Made by a program: the position numbers and the translations under genes
Shown: positions 42,910 through 49,629 of the stretch, piece after piece
Numbering within the stretch: the first letter of the stretch is position 1
How the letters are laid out: each line of letters opens with the position of its first letter
Notes under the pieces: generated by a model
What the model was told of the DNA's origin: nothing
Databases searched by the model: none
The model's input: only the letters and a program-made list of their open reading frames with translations
Origin: Dryocola sp051307055
Lineage (GTDB): Bacteria > Pseudomonadota > Gammaproteobacteria > Enterobacterales > Enterobacteriaceae
Length of the DNA: 64,000 nt
Direction of reading: 5' to 3'
Assembly: GCF_051307055.1 (NCBI RefSeq)
Contig: NZ_CP149994.1
Span: 930,001-994,000, forward strand

Positions 42910-44196
42910 ATGAAGAAATTAGCCTCCGTATCGGGCGTTATGGCCCTGGCGCTTGCGCCGTCGCTGGCTCTGGCCGCGCCGGCCGTTGCCGATAAAGCCG
43001 ATAACGCCTTTATGATGATTTGCACCGCGTTGGTGCTGTTTATGACAATCCCGGGGCTTGCGCTGTTCTACGGCGGTCTGATTCGCTCCAAAAACGTGCT
43101 TTCGATGCTGACTCAGGTTTCGGTGACCTTCGCGCTGGTTTGCGTCCTGTGGGTGGTTTACGGCTATACGCTGGCTTTCGGTACGGGCGGCAATTTCTTC
43201 GGCAACTTCGACTGGGTGATGCTCAGAAACATCCAGTTAACCGCGCTGATGGGCTCTTTCTATCAGTATATTCACGTCGCGTTCCAGGGTTCGTTCGCCT
43301 GCATCACCGTAGGGCTGATTGTGGGGGCGCTGGCCGAACGTATTAAATTTTCCGCGGTGCTGATTTTCGTGCTGGTCTGGCTGACGCTCTCCTACGTGCC
43401 GATTGCGCATATGGTCTGGGGCGGCGGCCTGCTGGGGACACACGGGGCAATGGACTTCGCAGGCGGAACGGTGGTGCATATTAACGCCGCGGTCGCAGGC
43501 CTGGTGGGCGCTTACCTGGTCGGTAAACGCGTGGGTTACGGTAAAGAGGCGTTTAAACCTCATAACCTGCCGATGGTCTTTATAGGCACAGCAATCCTCT
43601 ACTTCGGCTGGTTCGGCTTCAACGCCGGTTCCGCAAGTTCGGCTAACGAAATCGCCGCGCTGGCCTTCGTAAATACGGTTGTCGCAACGGCGGCTGCGGT
43701 GCTGGGCTGGATCTTTGGCGAGTGGACGCTGCGGGGTAAACCTTCTCTGCTGGGCGCCTGTTCCGGCGCAATCGCAGGGCTGGTAGGGATCACCCCGGCT
43801 TGTGGCTATGTCGGCGTCGGCGGCGCGCTGATCGTCGGCATCGCTGCGGGTCTGGCTGGTTTGTGGGGCGTGACGCTGCTGAAGAAATGGCTGCGCGTTG
43901 ACGATCCCTGCGATGTGTTCGGCGTGCACGGCGTTTGCGGCATCGTCGGCTGCATTATGACCGGCATCTTTGCTGCGACTTCACTGGACGGCGTTGGCTA
44001 CGCAGAAGGCGTGACCATGGGGCATCAGGTTCTGGTACAGCTGGAAAGCATTGGCGTGACCATCGTATGGTCCGGCGTAGTGGCCTTCATCGGCTTTAAA
44101 ATCGCCGACCTGACCGTTGGTCTGCGCGTACCAGAAGAGCAGGAGCGCGAAGGGCTGGATGTGAACAGCCACGGCGAGAACGCTTACAACGCATAA
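42910..44196 (+). CDS. amtB: AmtB, ammonium transporter
   Basis: 428 aa, the E. coli length. A cleavable signal peptide (MKKLASVSGVMALALAPSLA) precedes eleven membrane helices. The pore histidine regions (AGGTVVHINAAVAGLVGA and DVFGVHGVCGIVG) are conserved. Conducts ammonium into the cell under limitation and is gated by GlnK. Confidence 0.98.
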   Translation: MKKLASVSGVMALALAPSLALAAPAVADKADNAFMMICTALVLFMTIPGLALFYGGLIRSKNVLSMLTQVSVTFALVCVLWVVYGYTLAFGTGGNFFGNFDWVMLRNIQLTALMGSFYQYIHVAFQGSFACITVGLIVGALAERIKFSAVLIFVLVWLTLSYVPIAHMVWGGGLLGTHGAMDFAGGTVVHINAAVAGLVGAYLVGKRVGYGKEAFKPHNLPMVFIGTAILYFGWFGFNAGSASSANEIAALAFVNTVVATAAAVLGWIFGEWTLRGKPSLLGACSGAIAGLVGITPACGYVGVGGALIVGIAAGLAGLWGVTLLKKWLRVDDPCDVFGVHGVCGIVGCIMTGIFAATSLDGVGYAEGVTMGHQVLVQLESIGVTIVWSGVVAFIGFKIADLTVGLRVPEEQEREGLDVNSHGENAYNA

Positions 44197-44267
44197 TCAT
44201 AAATGCTGAACAGGTGGATGGCGCTGACGATCATTCACCTTACAGCTAAACAGCTAATATTTCGTAG

Positions 44268-44294
44268 GTCGGGTAAGCGCCAGCGCCACCCGAC
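44268..44294. repeat. REP-like palindrome between amtB and tesB
   Basis: GTCGGGT (44268-44274) pairs with ACCCGAC (44288-44294), with an inner AGCGCCAGCGCC. It resembles the Enterobacter/Klebsiella-type REP (GTAGGTCGGGTAAGCG...) and lies between convergent genes. Confidence 0.7.
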
Positions 44295-44300
44295 ATATTT

Positions 44301-45161
44301 TTAGCTACGCTTACGCATCACCCCTTCCTGCACCGTCGAAGCAACCAGCAAGCCATCCTGGTTATAAAACTCACCGCGTACAAAACCGCGCGCGCTTGAT
44401 GCCGACGTGCTCTCAACGCTGTAAAGCAGCCATTCGTTCATGTCGAAAGGGCGGTGGAACCACATGGAATGGTCGATGGTCGCTATCTGTATCCCAGGCT
44501 CCAGAAAACCGATGCCGTGCGGCTGGAGGGCGGTTGGCAGAAAATTAAAATCTGAGGCGTAGCCCAGCAGATATTGATGCACCCGCAGGTCGTCCGGCAT
44601 TTTGCCGTTGGCGCGCAGCCACGTCTGGCGGGCGGGCTCTGCCTGATGCCCTTTGAGCGGATTGTGGAACTCCACCGGCCGGATCTCCAGCGGCTTTTCG
44701 CAAAGAAATTTTTCTTTTACCTGCGGCGGGAGGAATTTTTCGACGGAGCGCGCGATAGCCGTTTCTGACATCAGCCCGTCAGGCGAAGGGGCCTGCGGCA
44801 TGCTTTTTTGATGCTCAAAGCCCGGTTCCGGCGCCTGGAAAGAGGCGGTCATGTAGAAAATAGGTTTGCCATTCTGTACGGCGGCGACGCGACGGGCGCT
44901 AAAACTTTTGCCGTCGCGCAGCGTTTCGACGTCATAAACGATAGGTTTCAGACTATCGCCAGGACGCAGGAAATAGCTGTGGAAAGAGTGCACCAGGCGT
45001 TCCGCCGGGACGGTTTCTTTGGCCGCATAAAGCGCCTGGCCGACCACCTGGCCGCCGAATACCTGGCGTAAACCTAAGTCCTCGCTCTGGCCCCGAAACA
45101 AACCTTCTTCAATCTTTTCCAGATTGAGCAAAGCCAATAAATTACTGAGCGCCTGACTCAT
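44301..45161 (-). CDS. tesB: TesB, acyl-CoA thioesterase II
   Basis: 286 aa, the E. coli length. Double-hotdog thioesterase that hydrolyses medium- and long-chain acyl-CoAs. N-terminal FRGQSEDLGLRQVFGGQVVGQ and C-terminal LEPGIQIATIDHSMWFHRPFD, which holds the catalytic aspartate region, are conserved. Convergent with amtB. Confidence 0.97.
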   Translation of the reverse strand: MSQALSNLLALLNLEKIEEGLFRGQSEDLGLRQVFGGQVVGQALYAAKETVPAERLVHSFHSYFLRPGDSLKPIVYDVETLRDGKSFSARRVAAVQNGKPIFYMTASFQAPEPGFEHQKSMPQAPSPDGLMSETAIARSVEKFLPPQVKEKFLCEKPLEIRPVEFHNPLKGHQAEPARQTWLRANGKMPDDLRVHQYLLGYASDFNFLPTALQPHGIGFLEPGIQIATIDHSMWFHRPFDMNEWLLYSVESTSASSARGFVRGEFYNQDGLLVASTVQEGVMRKRS

Positions 45162-45377
45162 AAAACATCCTCGATAAAGCGGTAACCCGCGCGTTTGTCG
45201 CCTGATTATAACACGCTATCAACGTCAATCGAGCACTGGCCCGACCTGATAACAAATGGGGTTCCAGGCAAAATTCAGTGACGTGTGCCACACTTAGCCT
45301 GATAAACATGTTTTAACCACTCATTACTTGTGGGACACAGCGCCCACTGGTGCATTGATAATAAGGAGAACAAATCA

Positions 45378-45947
45378 ATGAAACTTGTGCACGTGTTAAG
45401 TGGTTTAGCCGTCGCGGTAACGCTTGCGGGATGCGCGCAGAAATCTGCGGACGTTCCAACCCCGGCGCCAGCCGCAACGACTTCGGGAGCCGCGGCTCAG
45501 CCGGTAATTGCACAGCCATCCGTCACGGGTACGGCCTGGATCCGCCAGAAAGTTGCCCTGCCGCCGGACGCCGTTCTGACGGTAACGCTGTCGGACGCTT
45601 CCCTTGCCGACGCCCCGTCTAAGGTTCTGGCACAGAAGGTGACCCGTACCCAAGGTAAACAGGCGCCGTTCAGTTTTGTGCTGCCGTTTAACCCGGCAGA
45701 TATCCAGCCAAACGCGCGCATTATCCTGAGCGCCGCGATTACGGTGAACGATAAGCTGGTGTTTATCACCGATACCGTCCAGCCGGTTATCAACCAGGGC
45801 GGCACGAAAGCGGATCTGACGCTGGTTCCGGTGCAGCAGACTGCGGTTCCGGTACAGCCAGGCGGTGGCGCGGTGACAACCGTACCGTCGACTTCGCCGA
45901 CGCAGGTGAACCCTTCTTCTGCGGTTCCTGCACCGACCACGTTCTGA
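45378..45947 (+). CDS. ybaY: YbaY, lipoprotein with META/YbaY domain
   Basis: 189 aa (E. coli 190). The start at 45378 follows AAGGAG. The signal peptide MKLVHVLSGLAVAVTLAGC ends in a lipobox (LAGC). A proline/alanine linker precedes the YbaY domain (VTGTAWIRQKVALPPDAVL onward); the C-terminal tail is proline-, threonine- and valine-rich. Envelope protein of uncertain function, possibly glycosylation-linked. Confidence 0.95.
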   Translation: MKLVHVLSGLAVAVTLAGCAQKSADVPTPAPAATTSGAAAQPVIAQPSVTGTAWIRQKVALPPDAVLTVTLSDASLADAPSKVLAQKVTRTQGKQAPFSFVLPFNPADIQPNARIILSAAITVNDKLVFITDTVQPVINQGGTKADLTLVPVQQTAVPVQPGGGAVTTVPSTSPTQVNPSSAVPAPTTF

Positions 45948-45951
45948 TATG

Positions 45952-45977
45952 AAGCGCCTCTTAAGGAGGCGCTTTTT
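45952..45977. terminator. Bidirectional terminator between ybaY and atl
   Basis: AAGCGCCTC (45952-45960) pairs with GAGGCGCTT (45966-45974) with loop TTAAG, then TTT. It reaches the stop codon of the convergent atl. Confidence 0.75.
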
Positions 45978-46287
45978 AGTAATTCCAGCGATAGCGCTGC
46001 ATATCAATATGCCCATCTCCGGAAACCATAATCCCTTCCGCCAGCAGCGCCTCACGCTGACGCTGTAAATCAGACCCTGTAAGCGAAATGGCGCCGTGGC
46101 GATTAACCACTCGATGCCAGGGAAGCTTGCTGCCCTCCGGCAAGCGCTTAAGCACGCCGCCGACCTGGCGCGCTGCACGCGGCGAGCCCGCAAGCAAGGC
46201 AACGTCCCCATAGGTTGTGACATGGCCCTGCGGAATAGCGGCAATAATCTGGTAAACCCGCTGCGGGAAAGAATCTTGATTATCCAT
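45976..46287 (-). CDS. atl: Atl, alkyltransferase-like DNA repair protein
   Basis: 103-aa relative of O6-alkylguanine methyltransferases in which the active-site cysteine is replaced by tryptophan (LPWHRVVNRHG). Such proteins bind O6-alkylguanine lesions and hand them to nucleotide excision repair. The sequence is nearly the same as E. coli YbaZ over its whole length. It lies just upstream of ffs on the opposite strand. Confidence 0.95.
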   Translation of the reverse strand: MDNQDSFPQRVYQIIAAIPQGHVTTYGDVALLAGSPRAARQVGGVLKRLPEGSKLPWHRVVNRHGAISLTGSDLQRQREALLAEGIMVSGDGHIDMQRYRWNY

Positions 46288-46450
46288 AGCAAACTCCTTA
46301 AACGGCCTTGCTAAGCATAATCATTGCCGTGCCCGGAGCAAACAAAAACACCGGTTGCGCAAGAAACCAACACCTGACCGCCGGCGGCTTGCAATTGCCC
46401 TAGGCAACATGGATAATGCGCCAGCGCGTCAGGGAACTGGCGCTCTCAAT

Positions 46451-46564
46451 GGGGGCTCTGTTGGTTCTCCCGCAACACTAACTTGTGAACTCGGTCAGAT
46501 CCGGAAGGAAGCAGCCGCAGCAGGTGACGTGTGTGCCGGGATGTAGCTGGCAGGGCCCCCACCC
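46451..46564 (+). ncRNA. ffs: 4.5S RNA, signal recognition particle RNA
   Basis: 114-base RNA beginning GGGGGCTCTGTTGGTTCTCC and ending CAGGGCCCCCACCC. The Ffh-binding tetraloop region CAGATCCGGAAGGAAGCAG is intact and the ends pair (GGGGGC with GCCCCC). It pairs with Ffh to target membrane proteins. Genome order changes directly after its 3' end. Confidence 0.97.
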
Positions 46565-46575
46565 ATTTGTGCTAA

Positions 46576-46597
46576 TTACATGATATCCATCATGTAA
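46576..46597. repeat. Inverted repeat just after ffs
   Basis: TTACATGAT (46576-46584) pairs perfectly with ATCATGTAA (46589-46597) around ATCC. A second one, GTGATACA/TGTATCAC, lies at 46626-46648. These are the only structures in the short gap ahead of the integrase remnant and might be recombination or operator sites. Confidence 0.4.
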
Positions 46598-46663
46598 CCC
46601 CTGTTTTTCGTGCATTGAAACGGCGGTGATACAACTTTTGTGTATCACTTAGGACGCTAATCA

Positions 46664-47176
46664 ATGTCGCATCTTATGCTTTCCCGTCACGGGATCTGGT
46701 GCTTCCGTGTAGATAATCTGAACCCAAACCAGACACTAAAAACGGAAAGTTCGCGGCGGTTTGTGCCGATCCATTCTCAGCTATTGGCGCTTGGCTTGCT
46801 AGATTTCATCAAGGAGTGGAAAGGGCATTTATTCCCAGAGCTAACCTTGCACTTGGGCAGCTATGGTCACTATTTCAGCCGCTGGTTTACACGATTTCGG
46901 GGTAAGCATGGTTTGCCTGAGTATCATTCATTGCGCCACTACGCCGCCACAACATTTAAACAAAATAGCTTCCCTGAGTAGTTCGCCTCCCAGGTGCTCG
47001 TGCACTCAAACGCCACGATCGCTTATAACCGATACGGGAAAGGCGTTGATGTCTCGCGCTTGGTCGAGCTTGTAGGAATACTTCGAGAGCGCTTGTTGCT
47101 TGTGCCACTAATGGAGCTTTATGGCTTGTATTGTTTAAACTTAGGTACATCCAACAAGATGGAGGAAGAAAAATGA
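46664..47176 (+). pseudogene. Tyrosine recombinase (phage-type integrase) remnant with in-frame amber stop
   Basis: Only the C-terminal catalytic half remains. The frame reads LKTESSRRFVPIH (first catalytic arginine), PEYHSLRHYAATTFKQN (the H-x-x-R box), then TAG at 46979-46981, and continues in the same frame as FASQVLVHSNATIAYNRYGKG with the nucleophile tyrosine. The N-terminal arm-binding and core-binding domains are missing. It probably drove insertion of the accessory patch next to ffs and has decayed. The ATGA at 47173-47176 overlaps the next gene. Confidence 0.85.
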
Positions 47177-47376
47177 GGGACACATATAAAATCACATACG
47201 AGCACAGAAACGGTAACGCAACAAGATTCGAGGAGGTGTAACTTCACTCTGACCACGAACCTACGCAAGATGAAGTCCAAGACGCTGTAAGTAGGGATAC
47301 GGCAAAATTTAACTCCCCATCAGGGGGGACGGTGGTCGTGTGCTTCTCCATTATTGCAGTTGTACCTGCTCCATAA
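47173..47376 (+). pseudogene. Small unknown gene with in-frame ochre stop
   Basis: From ATG at 47173, after the good ribosome site GGAGGAAG, the frame encodes MRDTYKITYEHRNGNATRF and then TAA at 47239-47241. It resumes in frame as LHSDHEPTQDEVQDAVS and ends VVVCFSIIAVVPAP at 47376. Full length would be 67 residues. Continuity across the stop suggests a recently inactivated gene linked to the integrase. I do not recognise the family. Confidence 0.55.
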
Positions 47377-47413
47377 TAAATAAAAGTGGTGGGACCTTTT
47401 ATGTGATCATGAT

Positions 47414-48553
47414 TTATTCATTTTCTAATACTCTATCATATTCTCTTATTGAATTTTCATTCCTAGAATTCCCAATAAAACCTTGAACGTCAGTAAATTC
47501 TGGTCTAACTAAATGAGCGTATTTTGCGAAATTATTGATGTTATCACTTGTCAAATTTTTAAGAGCTTCTGATGTCTGTGAAGATAGTGAGGATAATAGT
47601 GGAAATTGTTTCTTAAGAGCTGCAACTTGTCGGCTTAGTTCTCCAATTTCTTTAAAATTTGGATTACTGAAAGCCATTGAAGAACTTGCAGCCAACTGTG
47701 CTAAATCTGGGTGAGGCGATAGCGATTGTTGAATCTGTTCATATGCTTTTTTATATTGCAGTTCAGAAAATGGATTTTGAAGGCTCAATCCTGCAAGGGA
47801 TGCTTTAGTGATATTATCTAATGCAATTTTTGCATCATCAACTAAGGTTGATTTTATAGGAGAGGGATGCTTTTCATTTATGTATTTAAAAATTAATGAA
47901 ATTTCATTTGCAAAGTTCTTTATTTCTTCATGGTTGCTGGGGGAGTTGTATTTTCTGAAAATACTGATTATTTCATCAGCTTTATTTTTCAACTCGTCTA
48001 TCTCAAATGATAATTTATCTTTCAAGTTTTTATAATCGTTTATTTCTTCATTGAAGGTTTTTATTTTCATGCTTAGACTTGAATGTTCTTTCATAAGTGA
48101 TTCGGTTTTGAAAGGTAATTGTTTCTGTTCTTCTTCTATTTCTATAAGCCTTTTTTGTTCTTTAGCTTCCGCTTGACGTGAGGCAAAATTGCGTTCTGCT
48201 GTTTTCTCCATAATGTCAATTTCTATTTGTAAACTATTCAGAGACCGATCACGATCAACGTCGATTAACTTCTTCTCTGCTTTTTTATGAATTATTGAAA
48301 GCAATACCTTAAAGTATGGTGATAATGCAGCCAATATCGCACCGACAAATATGGGTAGAAGAACATAATGACTGTAAAACCAATTTTGAGAAGTAATGAG
48401 TTCAATTCTTTTTTCAACATCCTGCTTACTCATAAAAAGCCATGCAAGATTCTGCCAATTAAATCCGAACCATGAAAGTATAATATAGCCCCACAAAGGG
48501 CTAGTGAATCGCTCTTTTAAGGCTTGCGAAATTGAGTCTTTTACACTTTCCAT
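47414..48553 (-). CDS. Unknown membrane-anchored coiled-coil protein, 379 aa
   Basis: Not recognised as a named family. Two hydrophobic segments lie at the N terminus (about 21-41, WGYIILSWFGFNWQNLAWLF, and 62-88), joined by a short polar loop. A long charged helical and probably coiled-coil stretch follows (about 90-210), then a mostly helical C-terminal region (210-379). The N-terminal pattern (SPLWGYIILSWFGFNW then VEKRIELI) resembles membrane modules I have seen in accessory-genome proteins, but this is recollection only. It is strongly AT-rich compared with the core genome, on the strand opposite to the integrase. A membrane sensor or effector of a defence-like locus is one possibility. 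Confidence 0.75.
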   Translation of the reverse strand: MESVKDSISQALKERFTSPLWGYIILSWFGFNWQNLAWLFMSKQDVEKRIELITSQNWFYSHYVLLPIFVGAILAALSPYFKVLLSIIHKKAEKKLIDVDRDRSLNSLQIEIDIMEKTAERNFASRQAEAKEQKRLIEIEEEQKQLPFKTESLMKEHSSLSMKIKTFNEEINDYKNLKDKLSFEIDELKNKADEIISIFRKYNSPSNHEEIKNFANEISLIFKYINEKHPSPIKSTLVDDAKIALDNITKASLAGLSLQNPFSELQYKKAYEQIQQSLSPHPDLAQLAASSSMAFSNPNFKEIGELSRQVAALKKQFPLLSSLSSQTSEALKNLTSDNINNFAKYAHLVRPEFTDVQGFIGNSRNENSIREYDRVLENE

Positions 48554-48594
48554 TCTGACCCCTAATTAAAGTCTTTCAACAAATATTATTCTAA

Positions 48595-48611
48595 AGGGGG
48601 CAAAGCCCCCT
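48595..48611 (-). terminator. Hairpin between the 88-aa and 379-aa genes
   Basis: AGGGGGC (48595-48601) pairs perfectly with GCCCCCT (48605-48611) around AAA. It lies between the stop of the 88-aa gene and the start of the 379-aa gene. No T tract follows on the minus strand, so it may attenuate rather than end transcription. Confidence 0.5.
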
Positions 48612-48627
48612 AATGCTAGATTTAGTA

Positions 48628-48894
48628 TTAAATAGCTTTGCTGTATGAATCATGAACTCCATCACGATAACCCTCAGCATACGCGGCTTGGGGGCTTTTA
48701 TGGCGAACTATACCAGCTTGGCTATCAGGAAGAGCCGCCAAGTCTATCCAAACTTGTCCATTCCGCGCTAAACCGGCCAGATAACCTTGATCATAAGCAC
48801 ACCCACAGCATTTATGGCGTCCTTCGCCACTTTGATCGTGGGGTAAGCTAATGAAAAGAGTGTTGTAACGGTGTGACTGTTTACAAATGGTCAT
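48628..48894 (-). CDS. Unknown 88-aa protein with two 25-residue repeats
   Basis: The open frame reaches 49017, but the ATG at 48894 has AAAGGAG six bases upstream, so an 88-aa product (MTICKQSHRYNTLFISLPHD...) is most likely. Residues 17-41 and 55-79 are copies of one module, LPxxQxGxxRHKxxxxAYxxGYxxG, identical at 12 of 25 positions. Three cysteines cluster in the first copy (C29, C30, C32). I recall similar unassigned small proteins in mobile regions but cannot name a family. It is upstream of the 379-aa gene on the same strand, about 75 bases away, and may be co-transcribed with it. Confidence 0.7.
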   Translation of the reverse strand: MTICKQSHRYNTLFISLPHDQSGEGRHKCCGCAYDQGYLAGLARNGQVWIDLAALPDSQAGIVRHKSPQAAYAEGYRDGVHDSYSKAI

Positions 48895-49027
48895 GCAATG
48901 CTCCTTTCGAGCGTTCATTTTAAGGTTTACATGATCCTCATTGCCTGGCACAATCAAGCCGTCAGAAATGAAGGCAAGGCAGAGATTTATAAGAGTTTGG
49001 CGACTCGTATTGGTCATGCTTTGTAAG

Positions 49028-49058
49028 CCGGGTTCAAAATAGCGAATCCGGTTTTTTT
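49028..49058 (+). terminator. Plus-strand terminator in the accessory patch
   Basis: CCGGGTTC (49028-49035) pairs with GAATCCGG (49044-49051), one G-T pair, followed by seven T residues. It starts one base after a TAA, so a gene or gene remnant was once transcribed rightward here. Confidence 0.7.
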
Positions 49059-49085
49059 ATGTTTACGATTAGGCGTAAGCACAAG

Positions 49086-49118
49086 ATATAGTGGTATCAA
49101 TTAATGATTTCACTATAT
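49086..49118. repeat. 33-bp dyad symmetry
   Basis: ATATAGTG (49086-49093) pairs with CACTATAT (49111-49118), and inside it ATCA (49096-49099) pairs with TGAT (49105-49108). The bases GT and TT between arms do not pair. It could be an operator, recombination site or RNA hairpin. Confidence 0.6.
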
Positions 49119-49629
49119 GAGCAGTATTCTAGTAACTAATCGTCTGAGAACAAGTATTGATTTCGGTGCTAATTTGATATTTTGGCAGAATAAATCTCGC
49201 TGAACCCACGTCGCGTAAGGCCTCTGACAATTGTCAATAGGATGCAAAAAAAATGATAATTTTGGTCAAGTGCTTATTTCTTAAATTTATCAGGCCTAAA
49301 GCACTGTTTATTTTTCGTTAACCTCGGTCGAGAACGTCTTCGGGTATGGACAGGACTGTAGGCGCGTAAACAAGTAAATGCTGTTTTCATAAGTGCAAAG
49401 CGCTTCCCGCCCTGTAACCCCTGTTCGTCGGGGTAGCTCACAACAATTTTCCCTGCATACGCCGCCAGCGGGGGTGGCATCAACACGCCGACGGTGACTT
49501 GTACCGCAGCTGGTGATTCGTTTTATAGCGCAACTGGACGAGATTCTGGATAAACTGGCAAATTACGCGCAGAGCAATACGTCGATTGTGAAAAGTAGTT
49601 CTGTGTAGCGGCGTTTCCCGCCGCCGTAA

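Larger units (their letters stand above)
48895..49629. other. Gene-poor stretch with palindromes and possible remnants
   Basis: I see no convincing full gene here. A plus-strand frame of 42 codons (48898-49026) ends right at a terminator. A long dyad (49086-49118) and a 12-bp palindrome TGACAATTGTCA (49225-49236) follow. At 49501-49608 a frame closed by an upstream TGA reads LVPQLVIRFIAQLDEILDKL and onward to a stop; this looks like the 3' remnant of a lost gene, which I cannot name. A minus-strand frame at 49274-49486 is doubtful. Confidence 0.4.

Noticed and set aside
49274..49486. Minus-strand 70-codon frame (MLMPPPLAAYAGKIVV...)
   Set aside because: No visible ribosome site, arginine-rich tail and no family I can name; it spans the putative element border. 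It could be a remnant, but I cannot support a gene.
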